A stretch of DNA of 64,000 bases, taken from contig DUBN01000066.1 of assembly GCA_012960315.1 (NCBI GenBank), positions 1 through 64,000 of the forward strand. Direction: 5' to 3'. The position numbers and the translations under genes are program-made. The notes beneath the pieces were generated by a model. It was not told the DNA's origin, did not search any database, and saw only the letters and a list, made by a program, of their open reading frames with translations. Below, piece by piece: positions 24,238 to 33,124 of the stretch (the first letter of the stretch is position 1; each line of letters starts with the position of its first letter). The stretch comes from Acidimicrobiia bacterium (GTDB taxonomy: Bacteria > Actinomycetota > Acidimicrobiia > Acidimicrobiales > Poriferisodalaceae).

Positions 24238-25311
24238 GTGCTGGATCGTCTGCAGGGACTAGAGGAAGAGTTGGTTCATGTTGAGTCCCAACTCGGCGAT
24301 CCCCAAGTCACATCAGATCGTGATCGGTTTGTTGAAGTAAGTCGTCGTTATTCTCAACTTTCAGAAATGGTGGAAGTCGGGTCTGAATGGCGAAGCGCGC
24401 TCGAAGATGCGGCCGCTGCTCGGGAAATGGCGGAGTCCAGCGATGGAGACGAGTTAAGCGAAATACGACAAATGGAGTCCGTCGCGACTTCCAATGCAGC
24501 GGTCTTAGCAGAACAATTCCGAATGCTACTGCTGCCTCGTGACCCAAACGACGGTCGAAATGTGATTGTTGAAATTAGAGGTGCCGAAGGGGGAGAAGAA
24601 GCGAACCTTTGGGCACGCGATCTTTTCGAAATGTACCGCGCCTATATCAACACTAAGGCGTGGGGTATAGAGGTGTTGGGCAGTCACCTCAGTGATATGG
24701 GGGGTTATACCGACATAGCCTTTCTAGTTAAGGGCGATGGCGTTTGGCGTCACCTCAAACATGAAGGTGGGCCGCATCGAGTTCAGCGAGTGCCGGTAAC
24801 GGAATCGCAAGGACGCGTTCATACCTCCTCCGCCACTGTCACCGTCTTGCCCGAAGCCGACGAAGTGGAAGTCCAAATCGACCCAAATGATCTTGAGGTA
24901 GATACCTATCGGTCATCTGGACCGGGTGGCCAATCAGTCAACACCACCGATTCCGCGGTGCGAGTAACGCACCTTCCTACCGGTCTAGTGGTTTCGATGC
25001 AGGACGAAAAAAGTCAATTACAGAACAAGGCGAAAGCGCTGCGTGTTCTGCGAGCCCGACTGCTGAAACTCCATCAAGAGGAACAAGCATCAAGCCAGGC
25101 AGCCCAAAAAAGGGACCAAGTTAAGGGTGGTGGACGTGCAGAGAAGATTCGCACCTACAACTTCAAAGAAAATCGGGTGACTGATCACCGGATTGGCGTG
25201 ACTCTTTACAAACTGGAACGTGTTCTGGCCGGCGATCTAGACGGTGTTGTCGAGCCGTTGATGATCCACGAGCGAGAGCAACAACTCGAGGCCGGAAATG
25301 GCGAAGCCTGA
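24238..25311 (+). CDS. prfA: Peptide chain release factor 1
   Basis: A 357-residue RF1, which reads UAA and UAG stop codons. The codon-reading tripeptide PVT is in HRVQRVPVTESQGRVHTS and the catalytic GGQ in SSGPGGQSVNTTDSAVRVTH; the preceding EIRGAEGGEEANLWARDLFEMY and later RAEKIRTYNFKENRVTDHRIG also match. The glutamine of GGQ is the substrate of PrmC, whose gene overlaps the prfA end by 14 bases. Start is GTG at 24238. Length and domain order are normal. Confidence 0.97.
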   Translation: MLDRLQGLEEELVHVESQLGDPQVTSDRDRFVEVSRRYSQLSEMVEVGSEWRSALEDAAAAREMAESSDGDELSEIRQMESVATSNAAVLAEQFRMLLLPRDPNDGRNVIVEIRGAEGGEEANLWARDLFEMYRAYINTKAWGIEVLGSHLSDMGGYTDIAFLVKGDGVWRHLKHEGGPHRVQRVPVTESQGRVHTSSATVTVLPEADEVEVQIDPNDLEVDTYRSSGPGGQSVNTTDSAVRVTHLPTGLVVSMQDEKSQLQNKAKALRVLRARLLKLHQEEQASSQAAQKRDQVKGGGRAEKIRTYNFKENRVTDHRIGVTLYKLERVLAGDLDGVVEPLMIHEREQQLEAGNGEA

Positions 25312-26785
25312 GATGGAATCGGGCGAGGTGTTGACGTTCTCGCAGCTACACAACGAGGTTCTCGACAAGTTGCTTCATTCAGACGTAAGCGACGCTGAAA
25401 TTAGTGCGCGTCGAATTGTTGAGGAAGCAACAGGAATAGAGCCCCATTTGTTCAACGTCGAACAAGAACAGCTTGTGACCAAGGGTGCAGTCATTCGAGC
25501 GGATGCTATGACGGTCCGGCGTGCGGGAGGAGAGCCGCTGCAGTACGTCTTAGGCCATTGGTCATTTCGATACTTGGACCTCGCCGTGGACTCTCGAGCC
25601 CTTATTCCCAGACCGGAAACTGAAGTTGTCGCCGGATTTGTTGTAGATCTGCTGCATTCGTCGAGCCGAAATAATGGGCAGAAGCTAATAGTTTCAGACA
25701 TGGGCACCGGAAGCGGTGCGATTGCATTGTCGATAGCGTATGAAGTTCCAAATGCAGAGATCCATGCTTCGGATGTATCAAGGGAAGCGTTGGCGCTAGC
25801 AAGATCGAATCTTGCAGGATTAGGTCGATCCGCGACGCGAGTCCAACTGCACGAGGGCGATTGGTTTGACGCTTTACCCGACGATTTATTTGGCACGTTG
25901 GATGCTTTGGTTTCCAACCCTCCATACGTTTCGCCACACTATGAACTGCCATCAGAGGTCGCTAATTGGGAACCATCGAACGCGCTGATAGCAGGTAACG
26001 CCGGCTTTGCCAACTTGGAGCACATAGCGCGTGGAAGCAGACAGTGGCTTTGTCCGGGAGGCTGGCTGGTCCTTGAATGTGGATCAGATCAAGCAGTCCA
26101 GTTGCACAACCTTTTAGTAGCTCGCGGGTATAGAGAAATCACCATCAAAAGTGATTTGGCAGGGAACGATAGAGCGGTGATGGCGCGCCGACCCCTTGAT
26201 GACGTGGAGCCGCGACACTTGTCTGCGGCCTCTGATGCCCTGCGCCGTGGGAATCTAGTGGTCGCTCCTACAGACACCCTCCCCGGGTTACTGGCGAGAT
26301 ATGTTGATGCCGAGGCGGTGAAAGCTTCATACAGCGCGAAACAAAGACCCCATAGCGAGCCGATGCCCGTGCTAGTGAGTGGTGTTCATCAAGCTGATGA
26401 GCTTGTCGAACTGGACGCGAACAGCAGACATCTCATCGAACGTCATTGGCCCGGAGCATTGACGATCGTCGCGAGACGCCGTGGCGGAGTGGACCCCGTG
26501 CACGGAGGTGCCACGTTGGGAGTTCGCTGCCCTGAACCGGGTTGGCTGCGTCTGTTAATTGACGACGTCGGTCCTGTCACCGGATCTAGCGCGAACTTGC
26601 ATGGGGTCGAAACCCTCAACAGCGCCCAAGACGCGGCGGCCCAACTTTCAGCCAATGTCGACTATGTGATCCCGGGACGGTCTCCGGGTGGAACCGCGTC
26701 GACAGTTGTCGACGTAACAGGCGACACCCCTAGGGTGCTTCGCTCTGGCCCGATAGGAGAGATCGAACTTGACCTTGGTGGCTAA
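25298..26785 (+). CDS. prmC: Fusion of RF glutamine methyltransferase PrmC and threonylcarbamoyl-AMP synthase TsaC
   Basis: One 495-residue reading frame joins two enzymes. Residues 1-300 are PrmC (HemK): helical N-domain, GEPLQYVLGHWSFRYLDLAVD, RPETEVV, SAM loop VSDMGTGSGAIALSIA and catalytic NPPY at 207-210, methylating the GGQ glutamine of release factors. Residues about 305-495 are YrdC/Sua5-like TsaC: GNLVVAPTDTLPGLLAR, the KQR at 348-350, MPVLVSG, HWPGALTIV, LGVRCPEP, VTGSSANLHG and TASTVVDV, which makes the threonylcarbamoyl-AMP used for t6A37 in tRNA. The TsaC first motif is PTDTLPG rather than PTDTVYG. In M. tuberculosis these are two adjacent genes (Rv1300, Rv1301). The ATG at 25298 overlaps prfA; ATG 25313 is an alternative. 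Confidence 0.93.
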   Translation: MAKPEMESGEVLTFSQLHNEVLDKLLHSDVSDAEISARRIVEEATGIEPHLFNVEQEQLVTKGAVIRADAMTVRRAGGEPLQYVLGHWSFRYLDLAVDSRALIPRPETEVVAGFVVDLLHSSSRNNGQKLIVSDMGTGSGAIALSIAYEVPNAEIHASDVSREALALARSNLAGLGRSATRVQLHEGDWFDALPDDLFGTLDALVSNPPYVSPHYELPSEVANWEPSNALIAGNAGFANLEHIARGSRQWLCPGGWLVLECGSDQAVQLHNLLVARGYREITIKSDLAGNDRAVMARRPLDDVEPRHLSAASDALRRGNLVVAPTDTLPGLLARYVDAEAVKASYSAKQRPHSEPMPVLVSGVHQADELVELDANSRHLIERHWPGALTIVARRRGGVDPVHGGATLGVRCPEPGWLRLLIDDVGPVTGSSANLHGVETLNSAQDAAAQLSANVDYVIPGRSPGGTASTVVDVTGDTPRVLRSGPIGEIELDLGG

Positions 26786-26874
26786 ATCGTTGACTGCTCG
26801 CTATGGGCAAAACGCGTCACCGCGCGTGTCTATTCGCGCGCGAAGATAACGACACGCCCGTTGGGAGGTCTTCG

Positions 26875-27333
26875 TTGTCTGTTATTGCTCTTGGAGCCGA
26901 TCATGCAGGATTCTTGCTTAAACAAATCATTGCCCAACACTTGCTAGATGGCGGTCATGAAATCGTCGATTGTGGAACTAACAACGAGAGCAGAGTGGAT
27001 TATCCCGATTACGGAGCGGCAGTTGGGGAATCAGTTGCCAATGGTGGCGCAGAGCGCGGCATCGTTGTGTGTGGGAGTGGTATCGGCATCGTCATGGCCG
27101 CCGGAAAAATTCCCGGGATTCGAGCCGCCACAGTTCACGACACCACATCTGCACGCTTGACCCGTGAACATAATGACGCCAACGTGATCGGAATCGGAGC
27201 TCGTTTCGTCGCTGAGCAGATGGCGTTAGACATAGTTGAGGCTTACCTGGCCGCCTCATTTGAAGGTGGGCGTCATCAGCAACGAATCGCGAAGCTGGAT
27301 GCTCTTGACAGCGCAGACGAAGGCTCGGCGTAG
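26875..27333 (+). CDS. rpiB: Ribose-5-phosphate isomerase B
   Basis: A 152-residue RpiB/LacAB isomerase interconverting ribose-5-phosphate and ribulose-5-phosphate. IALGADHAGFLLKQ carries the phosphate-binding Asp-His, DYPDYGAAV and GIVVCGSGIGIVMAAGKIPGIRAATV hold the catalytic Cys, and SARLTREHNDANVIGIGAR the second phosphate loop. TTG at 26875 is chosen since GGGAGG lies 7 bases upstream and the protein then begins MSVIALGADHAG as usual; a longer reading from 26803 has no family match. It lies between the PrmC-TsaC gene and glyA. Confidence 0.95.
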   Translation: MSVIALGADHAGFLLKQIIAQHLLDGGHEIVDCGTNNESRVDYPDYGAAVGESVANGGAERGIVVCGSGIGIVMAAGKIPGIRAATVHDTTSARLTREHNDANVIGIGARFVAEQMALDIVEAYLAASFEGGRHQQRIAKLDALDSADEGSA

Positions 27334-27411
27334 AACGCGCGTATAAACACTCAACGTTCGAGGCATGCTTTTACGGCAATCAGCCTCGACAATTGCGAAA
27401 GGCGCAGATCC

Positions 27412-28671
27412 ATGACGACCCCCAACGCCGTGTGGACGGTTGGACCGGACCCTGAAATCGAACAACTCATTCAGCAAGAAGTGGAACGTCAAGCCACAAG
27501 CCTTCAACTCATCGCCTCAGAAAACTTTGCTTCGCCAGCGGTGATGGGCGCGACTGGCAGCGTCTTCACTAACAAGTACAGCGAGGGCTATCCACGTCGC
27601 CGCTACTACGGAGGCAACTCTCATGTTGACGTAGTAGAACAATTAGCAATCGACCGAGTCAAACAACTATTTGGCGCTGAACACGCAAATGTTCAACCCC
27701 ATTCAGGCTCACAAGCCAACGCCGCGGTCTACATGGCGCTCCTTGATGCTGGTGACACGGTGATGGGAATGAGCCTTGACCATGGTGGACACCTCACCCA
27801 CGGTTCACCGGTGAACGCCAGCGGACGTTTCTACAATTTTGTTTCCTATGGCCTGACAGCGAGCGACGAAAGAATCGATTACGAAGCGATGCGCGTGACC
27901 GCTCTCGCTGAGCGCCCAAAACTGATCGTCGCTGGCGCTACCGCGTACCCGAGACGGATTGACCCTGAGCCGTTCCGACAGGTGTGCGATGAAATCGGCG
28001 CATATTTTATGTTTGATGCGGCTCACATAGCTGGGTTAATTGCGGGAGGGCAGCATCCGAATCCTGTTCCCCACGCCGACGTTGTTACCTTCACCACCCA
28101 CAAGACTCTTCGAGGACCTCGAGGCGGTTGCATCCTTTCAACCGAAGCCCTCGCAAAAAAAATTGATAGGGCAGTGTTCCCAGGTAACCAGGGCGGCCCT
28201 CTAGACCACGTGATTGCAGCCAAGGCGATCGGATTTCGAGAAGCACTCGACCCTGGGTTCGCCGAGTATTCAGCGCGTATTGTTCAGAATGCTGGAGCGC
28301 TGGCAGATGCTCTCGCTGCCCAGGGGTTCAGATTGGTTTCAGGAGGCACGGATAATCATCTTCTGCTTGTAGACCTGCGAAGCTTCGATGGTGACCTGAC
28401 AGGGAAAGTGGCCCAAGAAGTACTTGATCTTGGGGGAGTGACTCTCAATCGGAACACGATTCCTGATGACCCTCGGTCTCCCTTTGTAACGAGCGGCGTA
28501 CGGATGGGAGTGTCTTCTGTCACTACGCAGGGTATGGGGGCCGACGAAATGGCGATGATTGCTGACTTCACGGCACGCATACTGCGCCAGCGTGACGACA
28601 CAGGCGCAGTTCAAGCGATCGCTCGTGAGGTAGCTGAACTTTGTGCAAAGTTTCCCCCCTACCCGGATTGA
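27412..28671 (+). CDS. glyA: Serine hydroxymethyltransferase
   Basis: A 419-residue PLP enzyme converting serine and tetrahydrofolate to glycine and methylene-tetrahydrofolate. [72 protein letters not shown], the Schiff-base lysine in [15 protein letters not shown], and [17 protein letters not shown] are all present in order. The C-terminal part has [15 protein letters not shown], a normal variant. In many actinobacteria glyA lies next to rpiB and the wecA-atp block, as here. Confidence 0.97.
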   Translation: MTTPNAVWTVGPDPEIEQLIQQEVERQATSLQLIASENFASPAVMGATGSVFTNKYSEGYPRRRYYGGNSHVDVVEQLAIDRVKQLFGAEHANVQPHSGSQANAAVYMALLDAGDTVMGMSLDHGGHLTHGSPVNASGRFYNFVSYGLTASDERIDYEAMRVTALAERPKLIVAGATAYPRRIDPEPFRQVCDEIGAYFMFDAAHIAGLIAGGQHPNPVPHADVVTFTTHKTLRGPRGGCILSTEALAKKIDRAVFPGNQGGPLDHVIAAKAIGFREALDPGFAEYSARIVQNAGALADALAAQGFRLVSGGTDNHLLLVDLRSFDGDLTGKVAQEVLDLGGVTLNRNTIPDDPRSPFVTSGVRMGVSSVTTQGMGADEMAMIADFTARILRQRDDTGAVQAIAREVAELCAKFPPYPD

Positions 28672-28675
28672 AGTT

Positions 28676-28701
28676 CATCGCAGGGAGTCAAACCTGCGAT
28701 G
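28676..28701 (+). terminator. Hairpin terminator after glyA
   Basis: CATCGCAGG and CCTGCGATG form a perfect 9-base stem around an 8-base loop, starting 5 bases after the glyA stop. No T tract follows, which is common for actinobacterial hairpins. It separates glyA from the wecA/atp block. Confidence 0.6.
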
Positions 28702-28801
28702 ACGCCCCTCCCCACGAGATCTCTGTCGCGTAACTAGGCTTGAGAGATGGGCACACGGGTCGCAGCCCGCGACTGATGTCGCCGGTAAGTAGGACAATCC
28801 A

Positions 28802-29941
28802 GTGAGCCGGACACTCCAACACGCACTTGTGCTGGGTGCAGCAACGATCGTGACCTACTTGAGCACGTTCGTTGTTATGAAAATCGCGCCGAAAATGGGT
28901 GCCGTGAAGGACCCTAATGAGCGGGGTGTCCATCAGCGCCCAACCATGACTGGCGGCGGCGGCGCAATGTTCTTGGGCATGCTGGCCGCCTTGGTACTGG
29001 CAAGTCGCCTGTCAGGGTTTGCTCAAGTTTTTGCAGGATCTTCTGAGGCGTTAGCGGTGGTAGTCGCGGCCACTGTCATGTTCGCTATCGGCACGATTGA
29101 CGATCTACGGGAGTTGTCAGCGCCAGCGAAAGTGGCTGGGCAAGTGCTATCGGGGAGCCTCCTTGCCGTTTTAGGTGTCACCCTCTTTTACTTCAGAGTG
29201 CCCTTTGGGCAGCTAGTGGTCCTTTCAGCAGATTGGGCGACCCTCATCACGGTTCTCTTAGTTGTGGTGGTCGCAAATTCAGTGAATTTGATCGATGGTC
29301 TAGACGGCCTTGCTGCTGGGACCATCGCTATCGCCGCGGGAGCCTTCTATATCTACAGCGGGGAATTGCAGAATGCAGGCCTGATCAGCGATACCAACCT
29401 CGGTCCACTGCTCGCACTCGTGACCCTCGGGGTGTGTCTCGGCTTCCTCCCTCACAACTTCCACCCGGCCCGAATCTTCATGGGTGATGGGGGAGCGCTG
29501 CTATTGGGATTACTGATGGCTTCTGCGACCATGACTGTGGGTGGCCGAGTCGTTGATCAGTTCAGTGGTCAGGTTTATTTTTTCTTCGCTCCGATAGCGA
29601 TCCCCTTCTTAATTCTAGGTGTGCCTTTACTCGACGTTGCCTTAGCTGTCGCCCGTCGCGCCTATAGACGTGAAGGGATCGCGACAGCGGACAAAGACCA
29701 CCTTCATCATCGGCTCCTGCGAATGGGACATGGTCATCGTCGAACCGTTCTTCTTCTTTGGGCTTGGACTGGTTTGCTTTCCGGTGTCGCGCTGGTGCCA
29801 ACCATGACTGGCAGTGGGGATGCGATATTGCCGTTTGCTTTGGCTGGCGTAGCGGTTCTGCTTCTTCTACTCCTGCGACCTCAACATCGAGTGGGAGCAG
29901 AAGGCAAGACCGATATGCAGAGCGCATCACCGCACCTGTAA
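28802..29941 (+). CDS. wecA: Undecaprenyl-phosphate GlcNAc-1-phosphate transferase family (WecA/TagO-like)
   Basis: A 379-residue integral membrane enzyme of the MraY/WecA family with about eleven hydrophobic segments, starting surface-glycan lipid carriers by moving a sugar-1-phosphate to undecaprenyl phosphate. Signatures are DPNERGVHQRPTMTGGGGAM, the Asp pair in TIDDLRELSAPAKVAGQ, NSVNLIDGLDGLAAG, HNFHPARIFMGDGGALLLG and the His-rich loop DKDHLHHRLLRMGHGHRRT, which marks the WecA/TagO branch. GTG start at 28802. It lies directly ahead of the ATP synthase operon, as rfe (Rv1302) does in M. tuberculosis. Confidence 0.94.
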   Translation: MSRTLQHALVLGAATIVTYLSTFVVMKIAPKMGAVKDPNERGVHQRPTMTGGGGAMFLGMLAALVLASRLSGFAQVFAGSSEALAVVVAATVMFAIGTIDDLRELSAPAKVAGQVLSGSLLAVLGVTLFYFRVPFGQLVVLSADWATLITVLLVVVVANSVNLIDGLDGLAAGTIAIAAGAFYIYSGELQNAGLISDTNLGPLLALVTLGVCLGFLPHNFHPARIFMGDGGALLLGLLMASATMTVGGRVVDQFSGQVYFFFAPIAIPFLILGVPLLDVALAVARRAYRREGIATADKDHLHHRLLRMGHGHRRTVLLLWAWTGLLSGVALVPTMTGSGDAILPFALAGVAVLLLLLLRPQHRVGAEGKTDMQSASPHL

Positions 29942-30059
29942 ATTTCCAACACAGATGATTGGTTGGTTGGGCGCTTGCAACGAGTGGGTACCCCCAATAG
30001 GGTGAGTCCGCTTCTTGAAGCATCCGTCATTTCCCACCGGTCCGGAGACTGTCTGTCGT

Positions 30060-30401
30060 ATGCGAGGCTCAGCGCTCTCTAAGAATCAACGACAATTCGG
30101 TACCGACGACGCCTTTTCTCGTTCGGTTGAGATTGTGGTGACCCCGGCGGTATTTGCTGGAGGTGGTTGGCTCTTTGACCGTTGGTTAAACACCGGTCCG
30201 TGGATTGCTGTCGCTGTGGGTGCTCTGGCCTTTTTAGTAAAGATCACCGCTGAGTGGTACCGGTACACAGGTCGCATGGGCGGGATCGAACTCGAGATGG
30301 CCACCAATCGCGCCCGCAATCGCCGTGGTTTGGACTTACCTCAAGAAATAGATGGCCGTTTACCCACTGGCGTCACTCTCGACGAGCGGGTGGACCAGTG
30401 A
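30060..30401 (+). CDS. AtpZ/AtpI-like small membrane protein of the ATP synthase operon
   Basis: A 113-residue protein with two hydrophobic segments (SVEIVVTPAVFAGGGWLFDRWL and GPWIAVAVGALAFLVKITAEWY), matching the AtpZ/ATPase gene 1 group thought to act with AtpI in c-ring assembly or ion supply. ATG 30060 with GGAGA upstream is preferred; TTG 30015 would add 15 residues of non-membrane sequence. Its stop overlaps the GTG of the next gene by 4 bases, so translation is coupled. Assignment rests on size, topology and position. Confidence 0.78.
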   Translation: MRGSALSKNQRQFGTDDAFSRSVEIVVTPAVFAGGGWLFDRWLNTGPWIAVAVGALAFLVKITAEWYRYTGRMGGIELEMATNRARNRRGLDLPQEIDGRLPTGVTLDERVDQ

Positions 30402-30883
30402 ACGAAAAATTGGACGAACGTTTGACGACTGGCCACGACGGCGTAATTGTCAACACAGAACCCGAAAAAAAGATCGTTGCCGACATGCTTTGGCGAGGAA
30501 TCAAAGTCGCCCCGGCTTGGCTTGTCCTTTCATTTCTGATTTGGGGTACAGATGGGGTTGCCTCGGGGGCATACGGAATAGCGTTGGTCTTCGCTAATTT
30601 CATCGCTGCAGCCGGGTTGCTGACATGGGCGGGCCGTATTTCCCCTGGAGCCTTGATGTTCGCCGCTCTCGGTGGATTCATTCTGCGGTTGGCTGTCCTC
30701 ACCATCGCGGTTATCGCTGCAAGTAAAATCAGCGTTTTTGCCCCGGTCCCCTTGGGCATAACGATTATCGTCTCTCATCTTGGGTTGCTGGTCTGGGAGA
30801 CGCGCTATGTTTCTCTCTCACTTGCGTATCCGGGACTCGGACCTGCCCGCTTGGCGCAAAAGCAACGCAAGGAGATGAAGTGA
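30398..30883 (+). CDS. atpI: ATP synthase protein I-like membrane protein
   Basis: A 161-residue protein with four hydrophobic helices (APAWLVLSFLIWGTDG, YGIALVFANFIAAAGLLTWA, PGALMFAALGGFILRLAVLTIAV, VPLGITIIVSHLGLLVWE). This arrangement matches AtpI/ATP synthase I proteins, which help c-ring assembly. GTG at 30398 overlaps the previous stop and its own stop overlaps the atpB GTG (GTGA in both cases). Sequence conservation in this family is low, so the call leans on topology and position between atpZ-like and atpB. Confidence 0.78.
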   Translation: MNEKLDERLTTGHDGVIVNTEPEKKIVADMLWRGIKVAPAWLVLSFLIWGTDGVASGAYGIALVFANFIAAAGLLTWAGRISPGALMFAALGGFILRLAVLTIAVIAASKISVFAPVPLGITIIVSHLGLLVWETRYVSLSLAYPGLGPARLAQKQRKEMK

Positions 30884-31656
30884 TCCAACTGCTATACGGA
30901 CTGCACTTCCCGCCCATAGCGGAGTTGTTGGAATGGCCCGGAATTCTCTTTAATGGCACTGCTTTCGAGTTGAACAAAGTTGGTCTGATTTATCTCTGGG
31001 CAATGCTTGCCCCACTGACCATATTTGTTCTGGCGATCCGAAAGAGCGCCCTCGTACCCAAGGGCGTGCAAACCGTCGCTGAGTCCTCCATCGACTTTGT
31101 GCGCGAAAACGTCGTCATGCAAACGATCGGTCCTGACGGCATGCGATTCATGCCGTTTTTGTTGTCGCTATTTTTCTTCATCTTCTTCGCGAACATCACC
31201 GAAGTCATCCCCTTCATTCAGTTCCCAGCTAATTCGCGCATGGCAGCGCCCGCTGTCCTCGCCATCATCGTCTGGTGTGTCTTTAACGCAGTAGGAATTA
31301 AAAGCCAGGGCTTTTTCAGTTATTTCAAGAACACGGTTATCCCGCCTGGTGTTCCTGGAGCCCTTTTACCCCTCGTAGCGGTAATCGAGTTTGTTTCTAC
31401 CTTCTTGGTACGACCGTTTTCGTTAGCCGTCCGGCTTTTCGCCAACATGTTGGCCGGACATTTGTTGTTAGTTACATTCGCAGTTCTCACAACCGCGCTA
31501 TGGACCTGGGGTCCGCTAGCAGTGATTGTTTGGGCTCCGTTCGTTGTGTTGATCGGTCTCACCGGCTTCGAAATTCTCGTTGCCTTCTTGCAGGCTTTCA
31601 TCTTCACAATTCTGACCGCCGTATATATCGGCGGAGCGTTACATCCCGAGCACTAG
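30880..31656 (+). CDS. atpB: F-type ATP synthase subunit a
   Basis: A 258-residue membrane subunit forming the proton half-channels against the c-ring. The essential arginine is in FSLAVRLFANMLAGHLLL, preceded by EFVSTFLVRP, and the C-terminal helix has AFLQAFIFTILTAVYIGGAL. FFFIFFANITEVIPFI is the second-helix signature. GTG at 30880 overlaps the atpI stop. The order a, c, b, delta, alpha, gamma, beta, epsilon that follows is the standard bacterial one. Confidence 0.96.
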   Translation: MIQLLYGLHFPPIAELLEWPGILFNGTAFELNKVGLIYLWAMLAPLTIFVLAIRKSALVPKGVQTVAESSIDFVRENVVMQTIGPDGMRFMPFLLSLFFFIFFANITEVIPFIQFPANSRMAAPAVLAIIVWCVFNAVGIKSQGFFSYFKNTVIPPGVPGALLPLVAVIEFVSTFLVRPFSLAVRLFANMLAGHLLLVTFAVLTTALWTWGPLAVIVWAPFVVLIGLTGFEILVAFLQAFIFTILTAVYIGGALHPEH

Positions 31657-31672
31657 ATTCAATAAAACATAG

Positions 31673-31936
<264 letters not shown>

Positions 31937-31945
31937 GAGGAGCAG

Positions 31946-32497
31946 ATGAGCATTCTTGGAGCGCTAGCTTCTGCAGTAGTTGATGAGGCCAACGCCGTAG
32001 CGGAGGCCCCGAACCCGATTATCCCGGCGATGGATGAGGTGATATGGGGAACCCTTTCGTTCCTCATTCTCTTTGCCGTCATGGCCAAGTTCGCCTACCC
32101 GGGGTTGAAAAAGGCGATGGACGCTCGATCTGAGAAGATCCAAGGCGATCTTGATGCTGCTGACTCTGCTCGCAGCGACGCCGAGAGCTTGCGGGGAGAA
32201 TATGACGCGAAGCTGGCCGAAGCACAAGCTGAAGCGGCGCGAATTATTGAAGCCGCCCGGTCGGACGCCGAACAGGTGCGACAAGACCGCATTGCGGCGA
32301 TCGAGCCAGAGATCGCCGAAAAACGAGCCCAAGCCGAAGCTGACATTGAAGCTGCCAAGGACCGGGCTCTTGCTGACTTGCGAGCGCAGGTGACGTCTCT
32401 TGCCGTTGGAGCAGCAGAGCAGATAGTCCGATCGAGTTTGGATGAAGCTGCATACGCGCGGTTAGTTGATGACTACATCGAGTCGGTTGGCAACTGA
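31946..32497 (+). CDS. atpF: F-type ATP synthase subunit b
   Basis: A 183-residue peripheral-stalk subunit with one N-terminal membrane helix (VIWGTLSFLILFAVMAKF) and a long charged helix (RSEKIQGDLDAADSARSDAE onward) that dimerises, ending in AVGAAEQIVRSSLDEA which contacts delta. Length is standard and it is separate from atpH, unlike mycobacteria where delta is fused to a second b-like part. AGGAGGAGCAG precedes the ATG. Confidence 0.96.
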   Translation: MSILGALASAVVDEANAVAEAPNPIIPAMDEVIWGTLSFLILFAVMAKFAYPGLKKAMDARSEKIQGDLDAADSARSDAESLRGEYDAKLAEAQAEAARIIEAARSDAEQVRQDRIAAIEPEIAEKRAQAEADIEAAKDRALADLRAQVTSLAVGAAEQIVRSSLDEAAYARLVDDYIESVGN

Positions 32498-32504
32498 CGC
32501 TGGC

Positions 32505-32600
32505 ATGAAGAAAGCCTCCCTGACGTTTGATGGTGAGGCCCCGGTACTGCGGTCCAATGGTCGTGGTGCCCCGATTTGGATAGAACGAGGAAAGCGATGA
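32505..32600 (+). CDS. Possible 31-codon ORF coupled to atpH
   Basis: Between atpF and atpH an ATG at 32505 opens a 31-codon frame starting MKKASLTFDGEAPV and ending so that its TGA overlaps the atpH ATG in an ATGA junction. No clear ribosome site precedes it. The atpF-atpH gap of about 100 bases is the largest inside the operon. It may be a coupling peptide that tunes delta synthesis, or chance. Confidence 0.3.
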   Translation: MKKASLTFDGEAPVLRSNGRGAPIWIERGKR

Positions 32601-33124
32601 CCGAGAAAGTGGAGGAGTACGCCGCTGGGCTGGCCAAATTGGCTGGCGCTGAGGGTGAACTTAACCGCGTCGCAGATGAGCTATATCAACTTGGTAAGAC
32701 CGTCGAATCTTCTGACGAGTTGCGTTCAACCCTAAGCGACCGCGCGATACCAGCATCACGTCGAATCGGAGTGCTTGAAGACTTGCTGGGTGCGACCGCA
32801 TCACCTATCACCATCAATTTGGTGAGCATGTTGGTCGGTGCTGGCCGAGGAAGCCAAATTGGCCCCATATCCGATGAGCTCGTCCGCCAAGCTGCGGAAG
32901 CTCGCGGCCAAGCAGTGGCAGAAGTTAGATCTGCTGTAGCTCTGAATGATGATCAACGTGATCGTCTCCGATCCGCCCTCTCCAGTGCAACTGGAATGAA
33001 TATCGACGTCGTTGTGGTTGTTGATCCCGACATCCTTGGCGGCGTCGTTGCCCAAGTAGGTGACACCGTGTTTGACGGATCAGTTCGTACTCGTCTCGAA
33101 AAAATGAAGGAGCGTCTGTCGTGA
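32597..33124 (+). CDS. atpH: F-type ATP synthase subunit delta
   Basis: A 175-residue delta (OSCP) subunit linking the b stalk to the top of F1. [22 protein letters not shown] at the N-terminus and the C-terminal [20 protein letters not shown] followed by [11 protein letters not shown] are family signatures. ATG 32597 has GAGGAAAG just upstream and overlaps the stop of a tiny upstream ORF. Its own stop overlaps the atpA GTG. Confidence 0.95.
   Translation: MTEKVEEYAAGLAKLAGAEGELNRVADELYQLGKTVESSDELRSTLSDRAIPASRRIGVLEDLLGATASPITINLVSMLVGAGRGSQIGPISDELVRQAAEARGQAVAEVRSAVALNDDQRDRLRSALSSATGMNIDVVVVVDPDILGGVVAQVGDTVFDGSVRTRLEKMKERLS

Noticed and set aside
32510-32545. GCCTC/GAGGC stem between atpF and atpH as a terminator
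   Set aside because: Large loop, no T tract, and termination there would cut the operon; not reported as a feature.
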